Source: Bacillota bacterium
Lineage (GTDB): Bacteria; Bacillota; Clostridia; Acetivibrionales; DSM-1351
Assembly (NCBI GenBank): GCA_023392075.1
Contig: JAEVZU010000151.1
Span: 1 to 64,000 of the forward strand
Direction: 5' to 3'
Length of the DNA stretch: 64,000 nt
The position numbers and the translations under genes are program-made. The notes under the pieces are model-generated. The model was not told the origin of the DNA, searched no databases, and saw nothing but the letters and a program-made list of their open reading frames with translations. This document shows, in pieces, positions 25,143 through 35,006 of the stretch (position 1 is its first letter; every line of letters begins with the position of its first letter).

Positions 25143-25763
25143 ATGTTTAAATATGTTGTATTCGATGTAGACGGAACTATGGTGGATACTGAAGAAGCAG
25201 TAATGTATGCCTACCAGAGTGTCATTTTCCAAAAACACGGCAGGTATTTCACCGGGGAAGAACTCTTGAAGGGCTATGGAGTGCCAACGCCGCAGTCACT
25301 TGAACGATACGGTTTCACTGATATTGAAAGTGCAATGGAGGATTATTATAAGTATCTGGTTGAAGGTTTCAAACGCTGTAAGGCTTTTGACGGCATCAAT
25401 GATCTGATAGACACTCTGAAGACAATGAATCTGCCTCTGGCAGTCGTAACCTCCAGGTGTGACTATGAAATCAGAATCGACAGTTGTTTGCAGGGCTTCA
25501 TAGATAGATTTGATGCGGTAATATGTTCGGATGATACCGAAAAACACAAGCCTGACGGCCAGCCGCTGCTGAAGGCCATGGAAAGGTTGGGTGCTTCCCC
25601 CGAAGAAACAATATACATCGGGGATACTCTCTTTGACAGGCAGTGTGCAAAAAATGCCGGTGTAAGGTTTGCCCTTGCTCTCTGGGGATCAAATAACGCA
25701 GATAATATCGATGCGGAGTACTATTTAAAGACTCCCTCCCAATTGCTCGGCCTGCTGAAATAG
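25143..25763 (+). CDS. HAD-family hydrolase, phosphoglycolate-phosphatase-like
   Basis: 206-residue haloacid-dehalogenase phosphatase. Motif I is FDVDGTMVD, motif II is VVTSRC, motif III is the Lys of KHKPDGQPLL and motif IV is YIGDTLFDRQCAKNAG. A helical cap follows motif I (subfamily IA, as in Gph and PpaX). The start is the ATG at 25143, five codons inside the longest frame, because GGAGGCCAAT precedes it. It ends 4 bp before the convergent MFS gene. Substrate unknown. Confidence 0.88.
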   Translation: MFKYVVFDVDGTMVDTEEAVMYAYQSVIFQKHGRYFTGEELLKGYGVPTPQSLERYGFTDIESAMEDYYKYLVEGFKRCKAFDGINDLIDTLKTMNLPLAVVTSRCDYEIRIDSCLQGFIDRFDAVICSDDTEKHKPDGQPLLKAMERLGASPEETIYIGDTLFDRQCAKNAGVRFALALWGSNNADNIDAEYYLKTPSQLLGLLK

Positions 25764-25767
25764 TATT

Positions 25768-27201
25768 CTACGCTTTTTCAACTGCCGTTCTTTTTCTGTT
25801 TCTGATAAGTCTGAAGGCCGTCAGCACTGCTCCTACCAGGGCAATGAGTCCTGCACTTATATAGGTTACCCGCATGGCAAAAGCAAATTCTGCCTCTTTT
25901 CCGGCAACAAAGGTTGTAACTGTATACCCCAGCTGACGGCTCATAACACCATATAATATCAATGTGGATACCGAAACCCCCACTACCAGCCCAAGATTTC
26001 TGACAAGTGCATTTATGCTTCCCGCAATTCCAACCCTCTCCCTTGGCACCGACGACATTACCAGGGAATTGTTGGGAGACTGGAACATTCCATTGCCCAA
26101 AGCCATTACGGCTATAATCAGCACCAGCTTTACCGGTTGAAAAAACTGGTTCAGGGTAGCCATCATGAAGAAGGCAAAACAAAAGGTCAGAAGGCCTATC
26201 AGGGTCAGAAGTTCCGATCCGATTTTGTCCGAAATATGCCCGCTGATTGGAGCCACAACAAACAATACCAGAGGGTATGTCATAAGATAAAGCCCCGACA
26301 CCGCCGGTGACAGTTTGATCACATCCTGCAGATAGAAGGGCAGGAGTATGTTTGAACAGTTCATGGCCACAAAAAGCAGAAAACCGCATAATATACTCAG
26401 TGAAAAAAGCTGATTTTTAAAGATATTCAATTGCAGCAGAGGACTTTCCTCTTTTCTTTCTACCTTTAAGAACATTATGAAGGCTATGACTGCCAGAGCA
26501 AAACCTGCCAGAATCAAAGGGTTTGTGAAACCCACCTGTTCACCTGCCAGAAGCGCCGCAAATAACGCAACAATAAACACCAGAAACAGCAGTGCCCCTT
26601 TTACATCGAAACGGGCTTTCCTGCTCTCTTCGTCCCTGGGAAGAATCTTTAGACCAAGAATAAATGCAAAAACACCTATTGGTATGTTTATAAGAAAAAT
26701 ATACTGCCAGGCCGCCGCATCTACAATAAAACCTCCAAGAGGAGGTCCCACCAGGGTTCCCAGTGCAACAAAAGATCCGGTTATACCCAGCGCCTTTCCT
26801 CTCTCACCCGCCGGAAAAACTCTTGTAATAATTCCCTGATTGGTCGCCATAAATCCGGCAGCTCCCACAGCTTGAATAATTCTGGCAAGTATGAGTATAT
26901 ATAATGAATTGGATATGGCACAAAGTAAAGAGCCCACCGTAAAAATAACCGTTCCGATTTGAAATATCTTTACAGTACCTTTTATATCTCCCAATCTTCC
27001 GAATATGAGTATGGTTGCCGAAATGGCAACCAAATACACAGACACTATCACCGAAATCGAATTCATTCCAACCTTGAAATAGCCTGCCATAACCGGTAAG
27101 GCAACATTTACTATGCTGCTGTCCAGACATGCCATAAAGGTCAGAAGTACTATATTAATAAGGATTAATCCCCTGTTTTTGTATTGAAGCTGATTCTCCA
27201 T
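25768..27201 (-). CDS. MFS drug/multi-efflux transporter, DHA2 (14-helix) type
   Basis: 477-residue transporter of the EmrB/QacA group. The acidic motif in helix 1 (LTFMACLDSSIVNVALP) and motif A (GRLGDIKGTVKIF) are clear; antiporter motif C is seen as GSFVALGTLVGPPLGG. Fourteen hydrophobic helices are expected. It probably exports a lipophilic compound by proton antiport. No TetR-type regulator lies beside it. Confidence 0.92.
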   Translation of the reverse strand: MENQLQYKNRGLILINIVLLTFMACLDSSIVNVALPVMAGYFKVGMNSISVIVSVYLVAISATILIFGRLGDIKGTVKIFQIGTVIFTVGSLLCAISNSLYILILARIIQAVGAAGFMATNQGIITRVFPAGERGKALGITGSFVALGTLVGPPLGGFIVDAAAWQYIFLINIPIGVFAFILGLKILPRDEESRKARFDVKGALLFLVFIVALFAALLAGEQVGFTNPLILAGFALAVIAFIMFLKVERKEESPLLQLNIFKNQLFSLSILCGFLLFVAMNCSNILLPFYLQDVIKLSPAVSGLYLMTYPLVLFVVAPISGHISDKIGSELLTLIGLLTFCFAFFMMATLNQFFQPVKLVLIIAVMALGNGMFQSPNNSLVMSSVPRERVGIAGSINALVRNLGLVVGVSVSTLILYGVMSRQLGYTVTTFVAGKEAEFAFAMRVTYISAGLIALVGAVLTAFRLIRNRKRTAVEKA

Positions 27202-27369
27202 ATGTTCCCGGTCTCTCCATCCTGTTCATATTTTTAGTCAAAAAATCCCTGTAAATCCTGTATTCACAATAAATTCATATTAGAATAGCACATTTTCCTC
27301 TATATGGCAATCGGCAAAAGAAACAAACGCAAACCAAAGAGTTACTGATTATATTTTGCCAAAAAATTG

Positions 27370-28695
27370 TTAATGTATTACCTTGAATGAATCCGATTTC
27401 ATAATATTACGTACAACCACAATGCCCGAAAACAAAATAAATCCGGCTATAAGGAATATCATCTGCATACTTCCCACTGACAATTTCCATGCCGTAAACT
27501 CAAACTTTTCCGAAACGGTCAGAAAGTATGAACCTGCAAGAGTACCGATAAAGCCTATAACTCCATTAACAGCCGACGAAAATCCCAGAAAAACCGTCTT
27601 GTTATCAGGAGGAGAAAAACTGTACTGCAGGTTATTCAACGATATGTTGATGCCGCCGATAGCTGCCCCTCCTAAAATATGTGCTATGGGAAGAAGGATG
27701 GCTACCGTGCTTTTATTAATGAAAAACCATATGAAAAAGCTTGTTATTTGTATAAAAATCATTAAATTCATCAAGTAAAGCCAGGACTTCCTGTCGGCAA
27801 GCCTGCCCCAGAAATATACCGAAATAACACTTGCCAGTGATGCCAGTACAGCCATTATGGTTATTAATCCATAGCCCAGCTTCAGAGTTGAAACCATGTA
27901 AACAGACGTAAATGGAAATGCAAACTGGTAGCCAAAATTCCAAACAGCCATCAATATTGATATGTTCACATACTTTTTGTTTTTTAAAGGTATTCTGAAT
28001 ATGTTAATCACAGATATGTCTGTTTTCAATATTTCGTTGGGCGGCTCCTTCATGCCGGAGAAAACAATAAAATTGACCAGTGTTATAATTATTACAAATA
28101 TATATAATATGACAAATCCTCCGAGCTGATATCCCGCCCTGTCGAATTTGTCAAGCACCTGGCCCATTACAAGTGTTACGATTGTCACAGCACCCAATAC
28201 TATTGCTTCACGGCGCCCGTAATATGTTCCCCTTATGCCTTCCGGGGTAATCTTCAACAGCCAGGTCGTAGCTGAAGGCATTATGGATGCCAGAAACAGG
28301 TTTGCAACCAGGAACATTCCTATTAATAATACGATTCGCAGCGAATTTGGCATATCAATAAACGGGATTACAATCATTGTTCCCAGCATAAGCCTGCCGA
28401 TGAGGCAAAATAAGATTGTGATAAACTTCCTGTTTACCATTCTTTCAAACATCAGAGGCGAGAATACCGTAACGATTCCTGCAAATACCGGAATTGCCGA
28501 GACAATACCCGATATCTGGTTACTTGCCCCCAGATAGTTGGCAAAACCCACCAGAAAAGAGCCGCTTGTGAGAGTCAGTATACTTCTGGCCGTGCCCCCT
28601 TCATAAATTGATAAATTTCTCGATCGGGCCATTTCTTTTTCGTTAAGGTCCGTTTTATTATAATAAAGGTTACCGATTTTTTCCGACAGTTTCAT
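27370..28695 (-). CDS. MFS-type transporter, 12 helices
   Basis: 441-residue major-facilitator protein. The N-terminal cytoplasmic segment (about 35 residues, polar) is followed by 12 hydrophobic helices with GTYYGRREAIVLG in the 4-5 loop and FWGRLADRKSWLYLM in the central loop. The sequence pattern is like the uncharacterised MFS group often found near sugar-use genes in Clostridia. It lies upstream of nothing obvious on its strand and is separated from the fucose operon by 309 bp, so it might carry fucose or fucosides, but this is a guess from position. Confidence 0.85.
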   Translation of the reverse strand: MKLSEKIGNLYYNKTDLNEKEMARSRNLSIYEGGTARSILTLTSGSFLVGFANYLGASNQISGIVSAIPVFAGIVTVFSPLMFERMVNRKFITILFCLIGRLMLGTMIVIPFIDMPNSLRIVLLIGMFLVANLFLASIMPSATTWLLKITPEGIRGTYYGRREAIVLGAVTIVTLVMGQVLDKFDRAGYQLGGFVILYIFVIIITLVNFIVFSGMKEPPNEILKTDISVINIFRIPLKNKKYVNISILMAVWNFGYQFAFPFTSVYMVSTLKLGYGLITIMAVLASLASVISVYFWGRLADRKSWLYLMNLMIFIQITSFFIWFFINKSTVAILLPIAHILGGAAIGGINISLNNLQYSFSPPDNKTVFLGFSSAVNGVIGFIGTLAGSYFLTVSEKFEFTAWKLSVGSMQMIFLIAGFILFSGIVVVRNIMKSDSFKVIH

Positions 28696-28769
28696 TAAAT
28701 TCCCCCGACTAATTCAAGCGATTGCAACCTTAAAGGAAATAAGTACAAATTCAGCCTCAATTTTTTTCG

Positions 28770-28808
28770 CAAAAAAATATAGCAAAGCACATGTTTGACA
28801 CATGCTCT
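28770..28808 (-). terminator. Possible terminator of the fucose operon
   Basis: AGCATGTG/CACATGTGCT-type hairpin followed on the minus strand by TTTGCTATATTTTTTT. It lies about 200 bp past fucU, so it is distant. Confidence 0.4.
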
Positions 28809-28879
28809 GCCATATTAACATAACACATTTACCCTCAATTGACAATGTACAATACGTTTTTGAGTGGTTAATTTGCCCT

Positions 28880-28950
28880 GCGGCTGCCTTGAAGCCGCTT
28901 GAAAGGTACAAAGCCTTACTGCACACCTTTGCCTTGCTGACGCAAGGCAA
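28880..28950. other. Hairpin cluster in the gap between fucU and the MFS gene
   Basis: Two perfect short stems lie here, GCGGCT/AGCCGC (28880-28898) and TTGCCTTG/CAAGGCAA (28929-28950). They are in more G+C-rich sequence than the rest of this 309-bp gap. No convincing gene is seen. A small RNA or processed operon tail is possible. Confidence 0.3.
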
Positions 28951-29004
28951 GGACCACGTCAAAGAAAAGTGGCAAAATAGCTTTCTGTGAAGCAATATTA
29001 CTGC

Positions 29005-29436
29005 CTACCCGACTACCACGCCTTTTTTTAGTATAATATTTGCATAAAGTGCAGCTTCACTTGTTGCTATAACTGCATATGCACTTCTGGCCCTTTCATA
29101 AAACGCATAGCGTTCTATATTTTCAACCCTGTTATTTACCGGCTCGTATTTATTTATAAGCGACCTGCAGACCTCCCAGATGGGAGTTTCGGCAGTATCT
29201 CCGGGAACCACCTGCATCAGTGCGGCCTGGGCTTCCGAATAAGGGTCCAGCGGAAAGAACTTCAAAATGGCCTCAAGCACTTCAGGCACCCCATGTCCAT
29301 CCAGCCTTACCAGCCTTTGTGCACAGCTGCTTGCAGGAAAGTTTCCGTCGGATATTACCAATTCATCGCCATGCCCCATTTCCATTAATATTTTAAGCAA
29401 TTCCGGCGATAAAACATGAGGTATTCCTTTTAACAT
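29005..29436 (-). CDS. fucU: L-fucose mutarotase
   Basis: 143-residue RbsD/FucU-family enzyme that interconverts alpha and beta L-fucose anomers. The start MLKGIPHVLSPELLKILMEMGHGDELVISDGNFPA contains the catalytic His and Asp of the family. The later YAVIATSEAALYANIILKKG is the typical C-terminal segment. It follows fucI after 12 bp as the last gene of the fucose operon. Confidence 0.95.
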   Translation of the reverse strand: MLKGIPHVLSPELLKILMEMGHGDELVISDGNFPASSCAQRLVRLDGHGVPEVLEAILKFFPLDPYSEAQAALMQVVPGDTAETPIWEVCRSLINKYEPVNNRVENIERYAFYERARSAYAVIATSEAALYANIILKKGVVVG

Positions 29437-29448
29437 AAAAACCTCCTA

Positions 29449-31212
29449 TTATTTATACAATGGGCCATAAGCCTGGCAAGCCCTGTAATCGGCCCCTTCC
29501 AGGTCCTTTGTTCCAAAGGCGGCAAAGCTGTGAGGCCTGTAAATGTCCTTGTCAGCCACATTGTGCAGTGATACCGGTATCCTGAGCATGCTGGCAAGCG
29601 TTATAAGATCCTTTCCGATATGGCCATAGCTGAAGGCCCCGTGATTTGCCCCCCAGTTGGCCATTACAGAGTAAACATCTTCGAAACCCTTTGAGCCCAA
29701 TCTTGGGACAAACCATGTTGTGGGCCAGGTTCTGTCCGTTCTTTCATCCAGGATTCTATGGGTTTCGTCGTCCAGAGTGACAGTATGGCCCTCTGCGATT
29801 TGCAGCACGGGGCCTACTCCCTGCACGAGATTTACTCTTATAAGAGTTACAGGCATCTCATTCTGTGTTTTAAAGTGGGATGAGAACCCGCCTCCTCTGA
29901 AGTACCCCAGATTAGCAGGACACCAGTCTGTGGCAGCCGTAAGATTTTTTACATCCTCTTCGGTAATTTTCCACCACTGTTTAATCAGCGCCTTACCTGT
30001 TTCATCCTTGGCAAGTCCGGCTCCATCCAGCGCTGCGGCTCCTGAATTTATCAGGTGTATAAATCCGTTTTGTGCAAGACCTTCCGGCTTCCTGCCGGTA
30101 ACCCTTTCTACCGCTTCAGGACTCCAGTAGGTCCTTACATCTGCAAATACGCTTGCCGTTCCGGTGAGCAATTTTCCAAACAGCATTGCCATGCCGTTTA
30201 AAGTATCATTTTCAGTCGCAAGGATTGTGGGCTCCTTTTTGCCGTTCCAGTCAAAGCTGGAGTTAAGTATTGCTTCGGTAAAATCACCGTTAGGCAGCCA
30301 ATCGGTCCACATCCTCTGCCCCTGGAAACCTCCCAGAATTGCATTTCTGCCCATTGCCTCCTCATGGAAGCCCATTTCGTCCAGTACAGGATTCCCATAG
30401 AATATATCCTTGATTATAAGGGTCATTTTAGCTATAAATTCCCATTCCTTATCTTTTTCATCTTTGGAGTGTCTCACCTCTTCCGGATTGGGGTCATAAC
30501 CTTCCCTGCAATTTTTCTTGATCCAGGCCAGTGCTTTATCGTATTCCTTATGGTCATAAATTCCCTTGTCAATTCTTCTGAGAATTTCAGTCAGGTCCAC
30601 CCATTCCGCCCTGATACCGAAGTACTTTTGCAGAAAATCCGGATCGCAGAAGGAACCCATAATGCCCATTGATACCGAACCCAGATTGACATATGCCCTG
30701 TTCTTCATGAGCCCCACTGCTATTGCACATCTGCCGAATCTGAGGATCTTTTCCTTAACATCCTCGGGGATTTCAGTATTCTCCATATCCTGAACGTCCT
30801 TTCCGTATATGGAGAAAGCCGGAAGTCCTTTTTGGGCATGTGCTGCCATTACTGCAGCCAGATATACCGCTCCCGGCCTTTCGGTTCCATTGAAGCCCCA
30901 AACCGCTTTTACGGTCAGCGGATCCATATCCATGGTCTCACTGCCGTAGCACCAGCAGGGAGTTACAGTGAGAGTTGCACAAACTCCTTCTTTTGAAAAT
31001 TTTTCAGCACATTTCGCCGCTTCGTGGCCTCCGCCGATTGTGCTGTCGGATATTATGCATTTTACCGGGGTACCGTCCGGGTAAACCATATTTTCCTCCA
31101 GCAGTCTTGCAGCAGAATAGGCCATATTCATTGTCTGCTTTTCAAGACTTTCTCTGACGCCTCCCCATCTGCCGTCTATTGTCGGTCTGATACCAATTTT
31201 CGGATAATTCAT
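29449..31212 (-). CDS. fucI: L-fucose isomerase
   Basis: 587-residue Mn-dependent enzyme converting L-fucose to L-fuculose in the cytoplasm. Length and sequence match FucI throughout: the start PKIGIRPTIDGRWGGVRESLE, the segment SDSTIGGGHEAAKCAEKF, metal-site acidic residues in AVWGFNGTERPGAVYLA and ILATENDTLNGMAML, and SHFKTQNEMPVTLIRVNLVQG. Fucose, rather than arabinose, is supported by the neighbours fucU and fucA. Confidence 0.97.
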   Translation of the reverse strand: MNYPKIGIRPTIDGRWGGVRESLEKQTMNMAYSAARLLEENMVYPDGTPVKCIISDSTIGGGHEAAKCAEKFSKEGVCATLTVTPCWCYGSETMDMDPLTVKAVWGFNGTERPGAVYLAAVMAAHAQKGLPAFSIYGKDVQDMENTEIPEDVKEKILRFGRCAIAVGLMKNRAYVNLGSVSMGIMGSFCDPDFLQKYFGIRAEWVDLTEILRRIDKGIYDHKEYDKALAWIKKNCREGYDPNPEEVRHSKDEKDKEWEFIAKMTLIIKDIFYGNPVLDEMGFHEEAMGRNAILGGFQGQRMWTDWLPNGDFTEAILNSSFDWNGKKEPTILATENDTLNGMAMLFGKLLTGTASVFADVRTYWSPEAVERVTGRKPEGLAQNGFIHLINSGAAALDGAGLAKDETGKALIKQWWKITEEDVKNLTAATDWCPANLGYFRGGGFSSHFKTQNEMPVTLIRVNLVQGVGPVLQIAEGHTVTLDDETHRILDERTDRTWPTTWFVPRLGSKGFEDVYSVMANWGANHGAFSYGHIGKDLITLASMLRIPVSLHNVADKDIYRPHSFAAFGTKDLEGADYRACQAYGPLYK

Positions 31213-31250
31213 ATCTTCTCCTCCTGAGTTTTGATTATTGTATTAAAATG

Positions 31251-32708
31251 TTATTTATTTAAAACTCCCTTGTATACGGAATAATTTTTATTCCAGAGCT
31301 CCTGCTGTTTCGGCTTGTATTCAGCGGTATCAAAAGACGACCTTATCACTTTTCTCCCTTCTTTAATACCATTTATTTCGCCTCTTGCTATAAGCTGAAC
31401 TGCTATATTTCCAATAGCGGTGGCTTCTACAGGGCCTGCTGTAACTTCAAGACCCGTGGCTTCAGCCGTCAGCTGACAGAGGAAACCGTCTCTGGAACCT
31501 CCGCCCACAATATGAAGCCTGTTGTATTTCTTTTTCAGACAGGCCAGCAACTGATCATAGGTATACCTGTATTTCATGGCAAGACTTTCATATATGCACC
31601 TTATAATCCCGCCATCGGTTTCAGGAACTATCTGCCCGGTTTTATAGGTATATTCTTTTATTCCAAGCGGAATGTTCCCCGGCGACATGAATATGTCTTC
31701 ATCGGTGTCTATGAAGCATTTAAAGGGTTCCGCCGCTCTTGCCATCGCTTCCATGTCATCATAGGAATAGCTTTTTCCTTCCTTTTCAAATTGCCTTTTT
31801 GTTTCCTGCAGCAGCCAGGTACCTGTAAGGTTCTTTAAAAACCTTGTTGTACCGTTTACTCCTATCTCATTGGTAAGGTTATATTCCATGGTTTCCCTGG
31901 TTATTACCGGTTCTTCCAGCTCAGTACCAAATAAAGCCCAGGTTCCGCAGGACATGAACAAAAAGTCCTGATCAGCCGGAACTGCAGCCACTGCGCATGC
32001 TGTATCATGTCCGCATACAGCTATCACCGATTTCCGTTCAATATTCAATTCCTTTGCGATATTTTCCTTTAACAGGCCAATTTCGGTTCCGGAACTTATA
32101 AGTTCCGGAAAAAGAGTTTCCTTCAAGCCCAAACTGTTTAAGATATACCTGTTCCACTGCTTGCCATAGGGGTCGAGAAGTCCGGTGGTTGATGCTATGG
32201 TAAGCTCGGCGGCTTTTTTTCCGGTCAGGAGGAAATTCAGCAGATCGGGCATCATTAACAGCTTATCAGCCTTTTTAAATAATTCCGGATTGTTTAAAAC
32301 CTCGGAATAAACCTGGAATATGGTGTTGATTTCCATTATCTGATTCCCGGTTAAATTGTAAAGTTTATCACAGCTAATATGCTCCGACACCCGGTCAATG
32401 ATACCCTTTGTCCTTGGATCCCTGTAATTCACAGGTTTCCTCACTAGTACATCATTTTTATCAATTAGTCCGTAGTCGACTCCCCAGGTGTCTATAGCGA
32501 TACTCTCGTAATCCCTGCAAATGGTGAGCGCCTTTTTTATTTCCCTGAGCAGCAGGTCTATATCCCAGCATAAAAACCCGTCACCATTTACAGGCTCATT
32601 TTTAAACCTGTGCACCTCTTCCAATGTAATGCGGCCATCGTCATAGCTGCCTTTTACCGCCCTCCCGCTGGAAGCACCAAAGTCGAACGCCAGTACTCCT
32701 TTTGACAT
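31251..32708 (-). CDS. L-fuculokinase, rhamnulokinase (RhaB)-type
   Basis: 485-residue FGGY-family sugar kinase. ATP-binding segments are FDFGASSGRA at the start and GGGSRDGFLCQLTA near residue 400; the central AVCGHDTACAVAAVP and SCGTWALFGTELEEP are also conserved. In sequence it looks like rhamnulokinase RhaB rather than E. coli FucK. Its place between fucI and fucA says it phosphorylates L-fuculose, although it could accept L-rhamnulose too. It forms one operon with 32720 (12 bp gap) and 29449. Confidence 0.9.
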   Translation of the reverse strand: MSKGVLAFDFGASSGRAVKGSYDDGRITLEEVHRFKNEPVNGDGFLCWDIDLLLREIKKALTICRDYESIAIDTWGVDYGLIDKNDVLVRKPVNYRDPRTKGIIDRVSEHISCDKLYNLTGNQIMEINTIFQVYSEVLNNPELFKKADKLLMMPDLLNFLLTGKKAAELTIASTTGLLDPYGKQWNRYILNSLGLKETLFPELISSGTEIGLLKENIAKELNIERKSVIAVCGHDTACAVAAVPADQDFLFMSCGTWALFGTELEEPVITRETMEYNLTNEIGVNGTTRFLKNLTGTWLLQETKRQFEKEGKSYSYDDMEAMARAAEPFKCFIDTDEDIFMSPGNIPLGIKEYTYKTGQIVPETDGGIIRCIYESLAMKYRYTYDQLLACLKKKYNRLHIVGGGSRDGFLCQLTAEATGLEVTAGPVEATAIGNIAVQLIARGEINGIKEGRKVIRSSFDTAEYKPKQQELWNKNYSVYKGVLNK

Positions 32709-32719
32709 ATATTGACCTC

Positions 32720-33400
32720 CTACCTGTTAAATTTAACATAGCCCGGATGCCGGCCTGTGACCCTGTACGAACTTCTCATATTTATAAGCCTGTCTATATT
32801 TCCCCGTGAAATTTCCTTTTCACCTCCAAGCATCTGTGCCACAAAACTTGTTTTTGCCCATAACTCAAGTGTTTCCATTCTGTAATAGGCCGTGGTGAGA
32901 TCAGAGCCCACAGTCAGCGCTCCATGGTTTTCAAGCAGAATAACGTCGTGCTTTGGCAGTAAAGGAGCTATTGATTCAGGCACTTCGTCTGTGGACGGTG
33001 TTCCATAGGGCGCTATGGGAACAGCACCGATTGCAATTACGCATTCTATGAGAGAGTATGTATCCAGGGGCTTATGCGCAAGAGCGAAACCCGTTGCCGT
33101 AGGCGGATGTGCATGAACCACCGCTCCGACGTCAGCTCTCTCCTGATAGCATCTCAAATGCATTTTGATTTCACTGGAGGGTCTGTAGCCCTCCAACGCC
33201 TCTAAAATTTCACCTTTTCCGTTTATTTTGACGAGCTTGTCGGGTTCCATAAAGCTTTTGCTTATACCGGTGGGCGTTGCTAAAAAAGTATCCTCATCCA
33301 ATTTCACTGTGACATTTCCGTCGTTGGCAGCTACCCAGCCCAGCTGCCACATTTTATGGCAAATATCGCAAATCTGTGCTCTTATATTTTGTTCGTTCAC
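32720..33400 (-). CDS. fucA: L-fuculose-1-phosphate aldolase
   Basis: 226-residue class II (Zn) aldolase of the AraD/FucA family. It splits fuculose-1-phosphate to DHAP and L-lactaldehyde. Zn ligands are in VVHAHPPTATGFA and the later LLENHGALTVG; the phosphate-binding segment ANDGNVTVKLD is near residue 25. GTG start with AGGAGG six bases upstream. First gene of the fucose operon, divergent from a DeoR-type regulator. Confidence 0.93.
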   Translation of the reverse strand: MNEQNIRAQICDICHKMWQLGWVAANDGNVTVKLDEDTFLATPTGISKSFMEPDKLVKINGKGEILEALEGYRPSSEIKMHLRCYQERADVGAVVHAHPPTATGFALAHKPLDTYSLIECVIAIGAVPIAPYGTPSTDEVPESIAPLLPKHDVILLENHGALTVGSDLTTAYYRMETLELWAKTSFVAQMLGGEKEISRGNIDRLINMRSSYRVTGRHPGYVKFNR

Positions 33401-33419
33401 CTTGTCCTCCTATAATATT

Positions 33420-33445
33420 ATAATTGTTTTGCATAAGACAATTAT
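33420..33445 (-). promoter_or_regulatory. Inverted-repeat operator candidate at the fuc promoter
   Basis: ATAATTGT, ten bases, ACAATTAT: a perfect 8-bp inverted repeat 20 bp before fucA. Both arms include TATAAT-like sequence on the minus strand, so a repressor bound here would block the promoter. The adjacent DeoR-type protein is the natural candidate. Confidence 0.45.
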
Positions 33446-33566
33446 ATTTCCTTTTTTATATTTTGTTTATATTTGAACACTTTTTTGATATTATTTAATT
33501 AAAAACGTATAAAATATTTCATTTTACTTCATAATCGTTCAATTATAAATCATTCAGGAGGGTTTC

Positions 33567-34322
33567 ATGTATTCAAAAGAGAGACTGGATAAGATAATAG
33601 AAATATTGAAAATAAAAAAACATGTCTCTGCCGCATACCTGTGCCAGCAGCTGTATGCAAGTACTTCCACCATCAGAAGGGATATCCTGGAGCTTGAAAA
33701 ATCAGGTATAGCCAAAAGAAGTCACGGCGGAGTTACTTTCATCCCGGGCACCAATATTGAATACTCCTCCATATTCAGAGAAATGGAGAATAAGAAGGAA
33801 AAGAACTACATCTGCAATCTGGCTCTGGATTTCATCTCAGACGGTTACGCAATATTTCTGGATTCCAGCAGTACCGTCAGCAATATATGTCCCCTCCTTC
33901 AAAACTATACAAATCTCACAGTGGTAACCAACGGTGTAAAAACCGCCCTGGAGCTGGCACAGATGGATTCGGTGACCACTTTTATTGCGGGAGGCCAGCT
34001 GAAGCAGGGTTCCACCTCTGTTATCGGCGAACTGTCAGGCAGCTTTATAGATAACTTTCACGCAGATCTGTCCATCATATCCTGCAGGGGCATAAACGAA
34101 AACGGAGCATATGAGGCAAATCAGATGCAGGCACTTGTAAAGCAGCATATGATAAACAACTCTAAAGCAACTATACTGCTGTGTGACAGCAGCAAATTCG
34201 ATCAGTCACATTTTTATAAATTGAGTTCATTTAAGGGTGTTACAGCCGTTATAACGGACAAACAGCCATCCTCAAAGATACTGAACAGTATTCTTGAAAA
34301 TGGCTGTGAGGTATTGTATTAA
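33567..34322 (+). CDS. DeoR/GlpR-family regulator of the fucose operon
   Basis: 251-residue repressor. The N-terminal helix-turn-helix reads ERLDKIIEILKIKKHVSAAYLC... STSTIRRDILELEKSGIAKRSHGGV, the DeoR signature. The C-terminal sugar-phosphate sensor domain has FLDSSSTVSNICPLL, VVTNGVKTALEL and LCDSSKFDQSHFYKL. It is divergent from fucA across 166 bp and most likely senses a fucose phosphate such as fuculose-1-phosphate. AGGAGGG lies before the ATG. Confidence 0.92.
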   Translation: MYSKERLDKIIEILKIKKHVSAAYLCQQLYASTSTIRRDILELEKSGIAKRSHGGVTFIPGTNIEYSSIFREMENKKEKNYICNLALDFISDGYAIFLDSSSTVSNICPLLQNYTNLTVVTNGVKTALELAQMDSVTTFIAGGQLKQGSTSVIGELSGSFIDNFHADLSIISCRGINENGAYEANQMQALVKQHMINNSKATILLCDSSKFDQSHFYKLSSFKGVTAVITDKQPSSKILNSILENGCEVLY

Positions 34323-34541
34323 TAAATGTTAGTGAAAAAATAATTTATTCAGTCTGTAGTCCTGCCATGTTGAGAATATTCCAGGGCTTGTTGTAACGGG
34401 GCTGAAAAAAGAAATCCATAAAGGCCAGCTCATCAATGGTCACTCAAGACCTAACAAATCTTAAATGTTTTGCCAAAAGCTATATACCACTTTCATTAAA
34501 AATAAAACAATTAGAGATTAAAATATCAACTACCCTATAAC

Positions 34542-34587
34542 AAAAAAAGAACATATGCCTTAACTGCAATCAGTTAAATATATGTTC
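34542..34587 (-). terminator. Terminator after bacteriohemerythrin gene
   Basis: GAACATAT and TTAACTG arms with matching 3' arms form a long stem, followed on the minus strand by seven T residues. The 220 bp before it (34323-34541) hold nothing recognisable. Confidence 0.85.
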
Positions 34588-34613
34588 CTAATCTCTCAGA
34601 CAGTATTGCGATA

Positions 34614-35006
34614 TCATTTTTCAGTATATGCCTTATCAGTTTTCAGAATATGTTCTGCTATCCAGTTTAAAACAAAATCCAGTATTTCAAGTAAGTATTG
34701 TTCATGATCCATATCAATCTTTTCCAGGTCAACATTATTTATCTTATCGATAAAATCAGCATGCTCTACTTTGTGACTGAACAGTTTTTTATAACCAATA
34801 CTCATCATATACTCTTCTTCGGAAGTAAAGTGAAAAATGGTATAATCCTTTAATTCAGCCAATAGCCTTAGTATACGGTCATACTTGTCAATAATAAGTT
34901 CGTTTCTGATAAGCTCATGAATATCTGTAGCTATCTTGAATAATTGCTGATGTTGTTTGTCGATTTCCTCAATTCCAAGCAAATAATCATCTTTCCATGT
35001 AATCAT
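34614..35006 (-). CDS. Bacteriohemerythrin
   Basis: 130-residue four-helix diiron protein that binds O2. Ligand pattern: H in DKQHQQL near residue 19, H and E in IFHFTSEEEYM, HKVEH, and H...D in WIAEHILKTD at the end. Typical length for the family. In anaerobes such proteins buffer or sense oxygen. It has its own terminator and lies behind a diguanylate cyclase gene on the same strand. Confidence 0.95.
   Translation of the reverse strand: MITWKDDYLLGIEEIDKQHQQLFKIATDIHELIRNELIIDKYDRILRLLAELKDYTIFHFTSEEEYMMSIGYKKLFSHKVEHADFIDKINNVDLEKIDMDHEQYLLEILDFVLNWIAEHILKTDKAYTEK

Noticed and set aside
28802..28990. Possible 62-codon gene in the fucU-MFS gap
   Set aside because: No ribosome site and no protein-like features; the segment is made of hairpins.
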